Of a stretch of 23,939 bases of DNA, positions 1-7,947 are shown one piece after another (positions within the stretch are counted from its first letter, which is position 1; every line of letters begins with the position of its first letter). A model generated the notes under the pieces. The model saw only the letters and a program-made list of their open reading frames with translations, made no database searches and had not been told where the DNA came from. Both the position numbers and the translations under genes were made by a program. This DNA comes from Methanobacteriota archaeon (GTDB lineage Archaea > Methanobacteriota > Methanobacteria > Methanobacteriales > Methanobacteriaceae). The DNA is taken from positions 1 to 23,939 of the forward strand of contig JAEZAV010000005.1 in NCBI GenBank assembly GCA_023430285.1. The letters run 5' to 3'.

Positions 1-882
1 GGCTTCTGGTGTTAGCATTATTCCTGTTGGTGTTTCTTTGACCATTGAAAACTGATCTGTTAGTGCTTCTTTCAGTTCATGCTTGGTTGAAAATGCCATT
101 AATATTTTTTCGGGACTCAAGTTTTCCAGGGCCCTTACCATTGCAGCCACAAGTGGTGCTTGTGCTTCCAATCCAAATTGATGTGCTTTGGATTTAACCA
201 GCTGCATAATTTCCCCCTTACCTGACATGAGCCCTCCTCTAGGACCGTCCATAAGTTTGTCTGTGCTGGTTATGGCTATATCTGCACCCATATCGATTGC
301 TCTTGGTTGTTTGTATACAATGGTTCTGAGCCTTGCTCCTGATGCATCATCAACTGCCACAGGAATGTTTTTTGCCCTACAAATTTCAATCACCCTTCGG
401 AAATCTTTTTGGGTGATGATCTCGTGATCCATGGTTGATCCAGTTATGAAAACCAGGGCAGTGTTGTCCTCTACCTTAAATTCTTCAATATCATCAAATT
501 CGACGTAACTTGCACCAACAAGTTCAGCACTTCGAGGTATGGATGGATGTGCCGGTGACTTTGGAAGGTAGTGTGCCACTTCATCGCCAGGTTTTACAAT
601 GGCAAGTACCGAGGCAAGTATTCCTGAACTAGTTCTGTTTAAGGCCAGAACTTTATCTCCACCCAGATGAATTTTTCCCACTGTTTGTATGGCATCATCA
701 AACACTGCAGGCCCTGCATAGGTTTCTAGAAGGGCTTTATCTTCGGATAGGATTGGAAATCCACCTGCAAGTCCTGTTAGATCATAGAATCCTTTCCTTC
801 CATTGGTTTGAAGTATGGATTTAATGACCCTTAGGGCTGCTTCTCGTCTGTTTACTTCATCGATTATTGAATTTGTAAGCAT
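1..882 (-). CDS. SelA-like PLP-dependent enzyme, MJ0158/MTH1914 family (3' end missing)
   Basis: Partial gene: 294 codons run from an ATG at 882 to the left edge of the window without a stop, so the C-terminus is outside. The translation matches the archaeal MJ0158-type pyridoxal-phosphate family (fold type I, related to selenocysteine synthase SelA). Visible hallmarks are VAVDDASG around residues 175-182 (D178 as likely PLP-pyridine partner) and STDKLMDGPRGG around 206-217, where K209 is the expected Schiff-base lysine. The family resembles SelA, but as I recall MJ0158 was not found to make selenocysteine, so the substrate is unknown. The start is 9 bp after the stop of the NYN gene, so the two are probably co-transcribed. 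Family assignment is firm; function is not. Confidence 0.85.
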   Translation of the reverse strand, partial: MLTNSIIDEVNRREAALRVIKSILQTNGRKGFYDLTGLAGGFPILSEDKALLETYAGPAVFDDAIQTVGKIHLGGDKVLALNRTSSGILASVLAIVKPGDEVAHYLPKSPAHPSIPRSAELVGASYVEFDDIEEFKVEDNTALVFITGSTMDHEIITQKDFRRVIEICRAKNIPVAVDDASGARLRTIVYKQPRAIDMGADIAITSTDKLMDGPRGGLMSGKGEIMQLVKSKAHQFGLEAQAPLVAAMVRALENLSPEKILMAFSTKHELKEALTDQFSMVKETPTGIMLTPEA

Positions 883-891
883 TTTTATCGG

Positions 892-1383
892 TTAGTCGTG
901 ATTGTTATCTGATTTTAATACGATTGCACTGTCTGCTGAATTTTGAAGTGCTGCACTGAAACCTGGCTCTGCACCTATAACAAGGGTTTCCTTTCCGTTT
1001 TCTTTGGCCTTATTTATTATGGGTAAAAAATCAGCATCTCGAGTCATGAGCGCGATAATATCAATATTAGGATTATAAATAAGTTCCATGGCTTCAACTG
1101 CCATATAAACATCGGTGTCCCCTGCAACTACTATTGGTGTATATCCTTGGTTTACAATGGCCTCAATTAGTTTATCAGATGCGTACTGGTTTAACAATAC
1201 TTTTCCAACCCTCATATTCCCATATTCGGCTATAATATCCCTAACAATATCAAGGTTAAGGCTGAATTCCTTTCTTAGCATATTAGGACCATCAACTAAC
1301 AGACCAACATTTTTCCCTCCAGCCTCGCTTCTTTTAAGCGGAATATAGTCCTTAAGGGAACTTAATCTTTCAAAGCTTCGCAT
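892..1383 (-). CDS. NYN domain protein (LabA/DUF88-like, TIGR00288 type)
   Basis: A 163-residue protein with a PIN-like NYN domain, the fold of many metal-dependent RNases. The acidic pocket is visible: VDGPN (D31, N34), GDTDVYMAVEA (D89, D91) and MTRDADFLP (D116, D118). The ATG at 1383 follows a clear GGAGG ribosome-binding site at about 1392-1396. It is the first gene of an apparent two-gene unit with the PLP enzyme that starts 9 bp downstream. From family knowledge it could process or decay RNA; no substrate can be read from the sequence. No membrane segment or signal peptide is seen. The family is confident and the biological role is unknown. Confidence 0.85.
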   Translation of the reverse strand: MRSFERLSSLKDYIPLKRSEAGGKNVGLLVDGPNMLRKEFSLNLDIVRDIIAEYGNMRVGKVLLNQYASDKLIEAIVNQGYTPIVVAGDTDVYMAVEAMELIYNPNIDIIALMTRDADFLPIINKAKENGKETLVIGAEPGFSAALQNSADSAIVLKSDNNHD

Positions 1384-1705
1384 TTAAATTTCCTCCGGTT
1401 AAATAATCCAGAAATACATAGATATAATTGAAATAATGTTCTATTTATTGTCTAATTTTTTGTTTATAATTGAATAAGAATTCATTCCAAAAATCAGGAC
1501 CAACTAAATCTGAGTCATGCCAATTATTTTTGATATGATTTTTTATTCAAAATCTAGTATATTGTTCCATTGATATATAATTTTTACAAGGTGCACAAAT
1601 ATTCTACCAAGATCAATTATACACAAAAAAATCAAACCAATCCATGGGGTATGGGAATGTTTGGAAAAAAAAATTATGTAAAATAAAAGATTAAATAAAA
1701 GGTTA
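1384..1705. other. AT-rich intergenic region
   Basis: This 322-bp stretch has no convincing gene. On the minus strand it carries the leader of the NYN gene (GGAGG site; a weak TATA-like tract near 1415-1425) and the downstream flank of the small gene at 1706-2047, including a nine-base T-run on the minus strand. Nothing else stands out. Confidence 0.6.
1665..1673 (-). terminator. Oligo-T terminator after the 1706-2047 gene
   Basis: A run of nine T on the minus strand lies about 35 bp past the stop of the small hypothetical gene. Intrinsic termination on oligo-T tracts without a hairpin is the usual archaeal pattern. Confidence 0.45.
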
Positions 1706-2047
1706 TTATTCTATTTCAAGTGAAAATGAATCTTTAAATAACTCTTTTACAACGTCTAAATCTTTAGGTTTTAGTTTGGATACTGTAATGTTGTTTTCTA
1801 TCTTGATGTAGTACTCAGCATCCACAATTTCTCCTTCATCGTTCATGTAAAGGAAAAGTCCATCTGCAAATTTTAATGGATCCCTTGATGGTAGGAAAAC
1901 TTCAAATCTTATAAGAACCTCTGATCCATAGATGCTCTCATGGAGTTCGGTCTTTTTTTCTTCAGATTTCAATGCTTCCTTAAACACTTTCATCCTTGCC
2001 TTAAATTCCTTATCAATTGTTATTGTATCATTCTTTTTGGTTGCCAT
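1706..2047 (-). CDS. Hypothetical small cytosolic protein
   Basis: A 113-residue protein starting MATKKNDTITIDKEFKAR. I chose the ATG at 2047 because GGTG lies 6 nt upstream; in-frame GTG (2056) and TTG (2059) codons further up fall inside that site. The protein is charged and soluble, alpha/beta in pattern: a Lys/Glu-rich N-terminal half followed by alternating strands around EVLIRFEVFLPS and DAEYYIKIEN. No membrane segment, metal motif or recognised domain is visible. A TATA-like AT tract lies near 2065-2080. It is isolated from its neighbours and has its own terminator. I do not recognise the family; it may be restricted to Methanobacteriales. Confidence 0.65.
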   Translation of the reverse strand: MATKKNDTITIDKEFKARMKVFKEALKSEEKKTELHESIYGSEVLIRFEVFLPSRDPLKFADGLFLYMNDEGEIVDAEYYIKIENNITVSKLKPKDLDVVKELFKDSFSLEIE

Positions 2048-2323
2048 AGTATACACCAAATATTTTTATTTAAATATTTTATATTTTAATCGTGAATTTA
2101 GAATTCGATTATTATTGATAGAACAGCGGCCTATAAAAAACCATTGCTCATGTGTGAAAATGTCGTACAAAATTATTTTTATCCACAACCAATTTCACAA
2201 CTACCTACTCAGATACTAACATTTGCATCACTACATATTTAAGCTTAAAATTTGGAAAACAACTCACCCATTGGCCGCTATTCAAGTCTAATTTCTATTA
2301 AATCCTGCCCATAATCAGGGATT

Positions 2324-5239
2324 CTAAATTCTTTCCTTGTATATCAGTTCATTAAACACGATCCTAAACTCTGTTCCACTGTCATTGTTAAGTTCGATTT
2401 CTCCATCGATCTGATCTGTTAAACTGTTCACAAGCTGAAGTCCAAGTGAATCCGTGTTTTTAAAGTCTATTGTATCAGGAAAACCTATTCCATCATCTTT
2501 TATGATGAGCTCGTAGTTTTCTCCTAAATCTTTTAGTGAAACATACAATGTTCCTTTCTTTGAATCTGGAAATGCATATTTTAAGCAGTTTGATACTAGT
2601 TCAGTTATGATTAGGCCCAGTGGTACAGATGTTTCTATATTTAGTTTTACATCGTCAATCTCTAGAACAGGTTCTATCTTGCCCTTCTCTATGGAGTAGG
2701 AATAGAACAGATCCCATACCAAGTTTTCTATATATTCATCGAAGTAAACTTTGTCGAATTTCTTTGATCTGTAGAGTTTCTCATGGATCATTGACATGGA
2801 CTTAACACGGTTCTGGCTTTCCTTTAAAACGTTTATAGATTCTTTATCATCCAAGTATCTGGTTTGGATGTTCATGAGGCTTGAAATTATTTGCATGTTG
2901 TTCTTTACACGGTGGTGTATTTCCTTTAAAAGAACCTCTTTCTCTCTTATTGAACCTTTAAGCTTGGTTTCGAATTGTTTGATCTCTGTTATGTCGCTTG
3001 CAATTAACAAAACATAGATTATATCATCTTCCATTTCAATTACGGTGACATTGACATTTACACATCTGATATTGCCATGTTTATCTATCAGTTCTGTTTC
3101 AAAGATCTGGTTTTCCTTATTTTCAATTATTTTTGAAAATATTTCCTGTAGGTTGGTAATATCCTCTTTAAAATAAATTTTAGTATCATGTAATGATTTT
3201 CCAATCAATTTGTCCTTTGGAACACCGGTTACCATACTAATTGCATTGTTCGCATCCACTATGTTTCCATCTTTGTTAAATAAGATTGTGTAATCTGGAT
3301 CATATTCGAACAGGGTTCTGTACTTTTTTTCACTCATGAGGAGTGCTTCTTCTGAAAGTTTTTGCTTGGTTGAATCCCTAACATCGGCAAAAACTATTCC
3401 TTCAGATGGTAAAAGGCTCACATTCCATGAAAGCCATTTATAGCTTCCATCCTTAGTTTTGAATCTATTTTCAAATTTTATGTTTGAATCTGCTCCCCTT
3501 GCGTACTCGTTAAAATCTGGTTCTTTAAATCTGTCCTTGGGATGTATGAATTCATGGATGGGTTTGGATTTGAGTTCTTTCTCGGACCATCCGAGTAATT
3601 CTTCCCAGTTATGGTTTAGCTGTTTGAAACATCCGTTGAAATCTGTTATGCACAGCAGGTTTGATGAAAGGTTGAAAAACCTGTCCCTTTCTCTTTGTGC
3701 CTTTTTTACAGTGGTTATATCGTTTGCTACTATTTGAACTCCAGTTATTTCTCCTTCGGAATTTTCTATTTTTGTGATGGTAAATATGTACCATTTTTCA
3801 TGTTTTGGAAGCTTTATATGATCTTCGTAGACCATTGAATTTTTCGATCTTGTAGCAATGGCTATTCTTTCCAGCAATGTTTCTGCAATTTCATGTTTTG
3901 TAATGTCGGTGATCAATCTTCCAACGAAGTCTTCAGGTTTTCCATTTAATTTTTTGGCCCCGATTTTGTTCATCATCAAAATGGTTCCATCTGTATCGCA
4001 GTAGCCTATTCCCATTCCAGCATTTTCTATGAGTAGTCTGTTTCTCTCTTCACTTTCTATCAGGTTTTTTTCAATTTCTTTTCTCATTGTTATGTCCCTT
4101 GTAACACCCAGTATCTCATTTATCTCTCCTTTGGGATCTTGGAGTAGTGTTGTCACTACTTCTGTTGGAACAATGGAACCATCTTTACGGTACTGATCTA
4201 CCTCGCTCTGTGTTACCCTCCATTCTTCGTTTCCAGCTAAAAACTTATTTATTCTTTTGGGAAGGTTTTCCTTTATGTAGAGGTAGGCTTCAGGTGTCAT
4301 TACCTCTTCATATTTCTGGTTTAGAACTTCTTCAGGGGTGTAGCCTCGAAGCTGATAAACTGATGGACTCATGTAGCTAAATTTTTGTGTTTTGAGATCC
4401 AGTATCCATATAACATCACCAGTATTTTGAGATATGATATTGTACAATGATTCTGTTTCCTTTAAAACTGCCTCTGTCTTCTTTTTTTCTGAAATATCAT
4501 TGACAAATCCTTCTAGATAAAGAACTTTATTATTATGGTTTTTTACTGCTCTGAATGTTAATTCAACATCGATTATGGTGCCATCCTTCCGGTAGTATTG
4601 GTTTTTATATGTGTGCCATTTTTCATCCTTTACTACTTCTTCAACGAGTTTGATTCTAGTCTCGGGTTCAACATAGAACAGTTCTTGAATGGTTGAATTG
4701 TTAACATCGTTTAGAATTTCTTCAGTAGAATTATAGCCATATATCTTGGCATATTCCGTGTTTAATCTTAGGAGTTTTCCTTCTACTGTAGAATGGAAAA
4801 TTCCTATTGGGGCCTTATCAAAGATGTTCTTGAAGTTAGCCATGTCGTTTAGCAAACCAGTTTCACGGGCATATTTAAAAACAACATATTCAATGGAATG
4901 TTCTAATTCTCGAGCTGTGATGGGTTTTATTAGGCAAGAGTAATGGCCTGTTAAATTGTCTATTTCACTTTTTATTTGCCCTAAATTTTCTGTTAAGTAG
5001 ATGATTGGAATGTTTGATTTTTGATCAATTATTTTCGCTGTTTCCACCCCATCAAGTGAACCCATTAAATCTACATCCATGAGAATGATATCTGGATTGG
5101 TTTTGTTCACAGCATTAATAGCATCTTCACCCGTGGCAACAATTGCAGATACTTCGTAACCCAATGATTCTATGGATAATTTTATATCCTCAGCTTCAGC
5201 TGCATCAGGTTCCACCATTAAAATAGTGAGTTCTAACAT
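2324..5239 (-). CDS. Hybrid sensor: REC-PAS(x5)-HisKA_2-HATPase histidine kinase
   Basis: A 971-residue soluble kinase. Order: receiver domain at 1-125 (E10/D12 acidic residues, phospho-Asp D55, T83, K105), then about five PAS domains near 135-252, 262-388, 396-512, 518-630 and 637-755, several followed by a PAC-like segment with DIT or DIS, then HisKA_2 with EIHHRVKNN (phospho-acceptor H775 or H776) and a HATPase with the N-box around N884 and DDGIGFP at 915-921. No membrane helix is seen, so it should sense a cytosolic or diffusible signal through its PAS ligands. It has no adjacent cognate regulator; the REC protein at 14828-15694 is a possible but unproven partner. The ATG at 5239 has no strong ribosome-binding site; a TATA-like tract near 5265-5285 suggests a very short leader. 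Confidence 0.9.
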   Translation of the reverse strand: MLELTILMVEPDAAEAEDIKLSIESLGYEVSAIVATGEDAINAVNKTNPDIILMDVDLMGSLDGVETAKIIDQKSNIPIIYLTENLGQIKSEIDNLTGHYSCLIKPITARELEHSIEYVVFKYARETGLLNDMANFKNIFDKAPIGIFHSTVEGKLLRLNTEYAKIYGYNSTEEILNDVNNSTIQELFYVEPETRIKLVEEVVKDEKWHTYKNQYYRKDGTIIDVELTFRAVKNHNNKVLYLEGFVNDISEKKKTEAVLKETESLYNIISQNTGDVIWILDLKTQKFSYMSPSVYQLRGYTPEEVLNQKYEEVMTPEAYLYIKENLPKRINKFLAGNEEWRVTQSEVDQYRKDGSIVPTEVVTTLLQDPKGEINEILGVTRDITMRKEIEKNLIESEERNRLLIENAGMGIGYCDTDGTILMMNKIGAKKLNGKPEDFVGRLITDITKHEIAETLLERIAIATRSKNSMVYEDHIKLPKHEKWYIFTITKIENSEGEITGVQIVANDITTVKKAQRERDRFFNLSSNLLCITDFNGCFKQLNHNWEELLGWSEKELKSKPIHEFIHPKDRFKEPDFNEYARGADSNIKFENRFKTKDGSYKWLSWNVSLLPSEGIVFADVRDSTKQKLSEEALLMSEKKYRTLFEYDPDYTILFNKDGNIVDANNAISMVTGVPKDKLIGKSLHDTKIYFKEDITNLQEIFSKIIENKENQIFETELIDKHGNIRCVNVNVTVIEMEDDIIYVLLIASDITEIKQFETKLKGSIREKEVLLKEIHHRVKNNMQIISSLMNIQTRYLDDKESINVLKESQNRVKSMSMIHEKLYRSKKFDKVYFDEYIENLVWDLFYSYSIEKGKIEPVLEIDDVKLNIETSVPLGLIITELVSNCLKYAFPDSKKGTLYVSLKDLGENYELIIKDDGIGFPDTIDFKNTDSLGLQLVNSLTDQIDGEIELNNDSGTEFRIVFNELIYKERI

Positions 5240-5410
5240 ATGATCTTGATTTTGTACGGTGCCTTAATTATATTTATTTATAAAATAATCTGTAAAACTA
5301 TGGAATGATAGTTTCACCATTTATCTGGAAGATAAAGGCTTAAAATTTCATATACCACGTTCATAATAAGGAATACTTTCACGATCAAATTTTACCATTT
5401 AAAAAAATTA

Positions 5411-5806
5411 TTAATCATCTTTGTATTCACATTTTAAAAGTCCAATAAAACTGTTTAGACCATTTTTACTTGATTCTATTATGTCTATGGCTGATTCTAA
5501 TTCATCCTGTTTGTAACGCTCATCCACCATTAATCTATGGATTATAAATCCTATTATTGAAAGTATGGCCATGAATATTAGGATGTAAAATGTTAAACCC
5601 AGTACTGGTATTTCTGTAAGGTTATCCATGTTTATGAAGGTCATGACAAATACAACCACGAATGCCAGTGAAAAACAGGTGGCTATGATTAGCAACAACT
5701 TTTTATCGTCATTTCTGTCTCTGAAAGCTGAATAAGCCGTGATTGAAAGGGATGAACCTGCCAAACTGAACACTAAAAAATCTGGTATTAAACTGCTGAT
5801 GTCCAT
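5411..5806 (-). CDS. Small membrane protein with three predicted helices
   Basis: A 131-residue protein with hydrophobic helices near 7-27, 36-57 and 67-89, then a charged cytosolic tail of about 40 residues rich in Glu/Lys with one Cys. The ATG at 5806 follows AGGAGGAA, which overlaps the TAG stop of the upstream gene, so the two genes are tightly coupled (10-bp gap). I do not recognise the family. Because it is translated right after a membrane-anchored protein, it is likely its partner or works in the same envelope process; that is inference from gene order only. No catalytic motif is visible. Confidence 0.7.
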   Translation of the reverse strand: MDISSLIPDFLVFSLAGSSLSITAYSAFRDRNDDKKLLLIIATCFSLAFVVVFVMTFINMDNLTEIPVLGLTFYILIFMAILSIIGFIIHRLMVDERYKQDELESAIDIIESSKNGLNSFIGLLKCEYKDD

Positions 5807-5816
5807 GAAATTCCTC

Positions 5817-6434
5817 CTACTTGTAACAAGGTTGTTTAAGGACTTCTTCCTTGTTCAGCTGTTTTGCATATTTATTTATTTCATTGTAGGCATCTTCGTA
5901 AACTTGAATGAGATCCGGATGTGCTGTTTTCACACCCACAGCACCCCTTGTTTCGTTGTGGTGGTGCGGTTTTTCGATGTACAGGTGGGTTTGATTGAAT
6001 ATCATGAAGTGTTTGTTGGGTCTGATTGGTAGTACATGGTACTTGACTGATTTGAATCTATCTAGTAGGGAGTATATTTCAAGTTTATCTTCACAAAATG
6101 TTTGTGGTCCTCCAATTATGGATATCTCATCAAATTTTGAGGATGCTGCATTTTTAACAATTTCCATGGTGTCTTCGCTCAACTCTCCCACAACCATTTT
6201 AAATATCAATGGTCCCTTGGGATTATGGCTTTTCTGATTTTTAATGTACTCTATGAGGTTGAATCTCCAGATTCGTTTTTCGTATCTTTGACTGCTGTGA
6301 AAAAGTACGATTTCCCTGCCGTAGAGTTTATGAACATGAGGATTATGCCTGTAAATAACCCTAATAAGTAAAATTACAACTAATGTAGTTGATATGCTTA
6401 TTATGGCTAATATTAGGCCGTAGCTAAATTCTAT
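5817..6434 (-). CDS. Membrane-anchored protein, possible degenerate PLD-like domain; apparent ATA start
   Basis: The frame is open from a stop at about 6446-6448 to the TAG at 5817. It contains no ATG, GTG or TTG until a TTG at 6209, which would delete 75 residues. The upstream part is convincingly coding: a hydrophobic anchor (SYGLILAIISIS... through VVILLIRVIY) followed by a basic segment, as in a signal-anchored protein. GGAG at 6443-6446 lies 8 nt before an ATA codon at 6434, making ATA the best-placed start (205 residues). The C-terminal half, with PNKHFMIFN, HLYIEKP and a final helix VYEDAYNEINKYA, recalls PLD-like domains in which the HKD motif has decayed; this is tentative. It is the first gene of a pair with the three-helix protein and has two repeat units in its promoter region. 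If ATA is not used, the gene is start-damaged. Confidence 0.6.
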   Translation of the reverse strand: MEFSYGLILAIISISTTLVVILLIRVIYRHNPHVHKLYGREIVLFHSSQRYEKRIWRFNLIEYIKNQKSHNPKGPLIFKMVVGELSEDTMEIVKNAASSKFDEISIIGGPQTFCEDKLEIYSLLDRFKSVKYHVLPIRPNKHFMIFNQTHLYIEKPHHHNETRGAVGVKTAHPDLIQVYEDAYNEINKYAKQLNKEEVLKQPCYK

Positions 6435-6456
6435 TTTTACAACTCCTATTCACAAA

Positions 6457-6487
6457 TTGTGATATTTTTTACACTTGAAGTGTATGT
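6457..6487. repeat. 31-bp direct repeat, copy 1, with palindrome ACACTTGAAGTGT
   Basis: Identical over 31 bp to the copy at 6565-6595. Each unit holds a T-rich/TATA-like half and a 13-bp palindrome (ACACTT-G-AAGTGT, here 6471-6483). Copy 1 sits directly upstream of the ribosome-binding site of the minus-strand gene ending at 5817, so an operator or duplicated promoter element is the simplest reading. Confidence 0.8.
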
Positions 6488-6564
6488 CTTACTATGTTCT
6501 GAATCTATTTAAAAATTTTGAATGGATCATGTGCAAAAACAAAAAATAATTATTAATTCATATT

Positions 6565-6595
6565 TTGTGATATTTTTTACACTTGAAGTGTATGT
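6565..6595. repeat. 31-bp direct repeat, copy 2, with palindrome ACACTTGAAGTGT
   Basis: Second perfect copy, 108 bp from the first. Its palindrome is at 6579-6591. The two copies lie between the cobalt transporter operon and the membrane pair. There are only two copies with a 77-bp gap, so this is not a CRISPR array. Confidence 0.8.
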
Positions 6596-6783
6596 TAACA
6601 AAAAAATAACAGTATTACCAATAACAGAATAAAAACTGCAACCTCATAATACGTAACAATTTTAACATTCAGTGGATTAAATTTACATCATCCTGTATTC
6701 CTAACATGAGGATAATTTAAAAGAGAAATAAATTGTTTATATCATTTACTTGAGTTTCTAAGGTTAGATGATATTATTCTAAT

Positions 6784-6793
6784 AAAAAAAAAA
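6784..6793 (-). terminator. Oligo-T terminator after cbiQ
   Basis: Ten T in a row on the minus strand, beginning 22 bp past the cbiQ stop. It probably ends the cbiMNQ transcript. Confidence 0.5.
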
Positions 6794-6814
6794 TAGTTTA
6801 TTCAATTTAAGTAG

Positions 6815-7603
6815 TTACAATATATGAAAACCTGCAGAGAAGTATACAGCTGCACAGAGAACCACTTCAAACATTATCAGGATAGAAAATTTTTTGATAC
6901 CAATGGTCTTAACAGATCCGAAGTCGTTCATTGTTTTAATAGAACCATCATAACAACGTGATTCCATTGCTATGAATGTTTGCTCACCCTTTAGCCATGT
7001 TTTTATAAAAAGGTTACTTACAAGCATTCCCATAGATTTATACGATTTTTTCATTGTTGAGTAACCATTTCGGGTTTCTTGTGAATGATACATGTTAACA
7101 GCCTCATCTAGAAACAAAAAGATGTACCTGTACATGAGCATGGTGAGTTCAACAACAATTTTAGGGATTTTAATAGCTTCCAATATTGCAAATAATTCAG
7201 TCATGGGTGTTGTAAGGGCTAAAAATGCCAAGCAAGCAAAACCACCCATTATCCTAGCGAACACCAGTGCTGCTCTGTTAAAACCATCTGCAGACACTCC
7301 TAGATTTAAAAAACCTAAATCATAAACGTATTGACCATATCCAAAAAATATGGCCATGAAAACAAAGGTTATAGCTGCAAAGCTGAATGGGACCAATAAA
7401 AATTTTAGATAGAATTTAATTGGAATTTTAGCCTCGAACAATATCAAAAACGTGAAAAATAGAAATATGAATAGAGGTACGACTGGGGATGTTGATATTA
7501 AACTAACTAACATGGTAATTATTGCAAACAATACCTTGAAATATGGATTCAAATTTCTAAGCTCATTTGAATGAGCATATCCATCTAGAGTTAGTTCAAA
7601 CAT
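6815..7603 (-). CDS. cbiQ: Cobalt/nickel ECF transporter transmembrane subunit CbiQ (EcfT)
   Basis: A 262-residue polytopic membrane protein of the EcfT/CbiQ family, which couples the substrate-binding CbiM part to ATPase subunits. Five or so hydrophobic helices are visible, plus a cytosolic section with the EcfT signature region MESRCYDGS, equivalent to the A-R-G coupling motif that contacts the ATPase. I chose ATG at 7603, 7 nt after GGAGG; an in-frame TTG lies one codon upstream. It starts 22 bp after the cbiN stop, forming an operon cbiM-cbiN-cbiQ. The usual next gene, the ATPase cbiO, is absent: a T-run terminator follows and the next gene is unrelated. Cobalt is favoured over nickel because a CbiN-type subunit is present and methanogens need B12, but the sequence cannot decide. 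Confidence 0.92.
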   Translation of the reverse strand: MFELTLDGYAHSNELRNLNPYFKVLFAIITMLVSLISTSPVVPLFIFLFFTFLILFEAKIPIKFYLKFLLVPFSFAAITFVFMAIFFGYGQYVYDLGFLNLGVSADGFNRAALVFARIMGGFACLAFLALTTPMTELFAILEAIKIPKIVVELTMLMYRYIFLFLDEAVNMYHSQETRNGYSTMKKSYKSMGMLVSNLFIKTWLKGEQTFIAMESRCYDGSIKTMNDFGSVKTIGIKKFSILIMFEVVLCAAVYFSAGFHIL

Positions 7604-7625
7604 CAAAATTCCTCCAATTATATCT

Positions 7626-7946
7626 TCAATCTACTTTTTCATTACTCTCTAATTTTCTTTTTCGTTCCTTGTCTTGGCCCATGTAGTATCCAAATACAAA
7701 TCCTATGATTATTGCACCGATTGCTGCTTGAACAGCAAATAGTAAACTTTCAATTTCGCCACTAGGTGGTTCCCAAATGGAATGGAACCATGGTGTGTAA
7801 CCCGTGGATTCTATGTATTCCGGACCTTGATCATCAGTTCCTCCGAAGTATCCTTGTGCTTCACCTTTACCATTGTAAAAGGCCAAAGGAAATACAACAA
7901 TGACAACTACTAAAGAAAGTAGTAAGATGGCTCTTTTATTTACCAT
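7626..7946 (-). CDS. cbiN: Cobalt transport protein CbiN
   Basis: A 106-residue protein with two membrane helices (about residues 5-25 and 66-88) joined by an extracytoplasmic loop containing GYFGGTDDQGP and TGYTPWFHSIWEPPSGEIESLLFAVQ-type sequence, the typical CbiN layout. CbiN is the accessory subunit that helps load metal onto CbiM. The ATG at 7946 comes 1 nt after the cbiM TGA, with GGAGTGG upstream inside the cbiM end, so translation is coupled. The tail is strongly charged. The family is confident. Confidence 0.92.
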   Translation of the reverse strand: MVNKRAILLLSLVVVIVVFPLAFYNGKGEAQGYFGGTDDQGPEYIESTGYTPWFHSIWEPPSGEIESLLFAVQAAIGAIIIGFVFGYYMGQDKERKRKLESNEKVD

Positions 7947-7947
7947 A

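Noticed and set aside
188..427. 79-codon plus-strand frame over the PLP enzyme gene
   Set aside because: Antisense to the clearly conserved catalytic region of the PLP enzyme.
2125..2278. Inverted AGCGGCC (about 2125) and GGCCGCT (about 2272) in AT-rich DNA
   Set aside because: Seven bases 140 bp apart are likely to occur by chance and do not flank a gene or a plausible RNA.
2324..5239. Phytochrome or redox haem sensor among the PAS domains
   Set aside because: No chromophore or haem-binding motif could be recognised by eye; only PAS folds can be supported.
6457..6595. Possible minimal CRISPR array
   Set aside because: Only two repeats, with a 77-bp gap and an internal palindrome next to a promoter; no cas genes or leader. 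An operator pair is the simpler reading.
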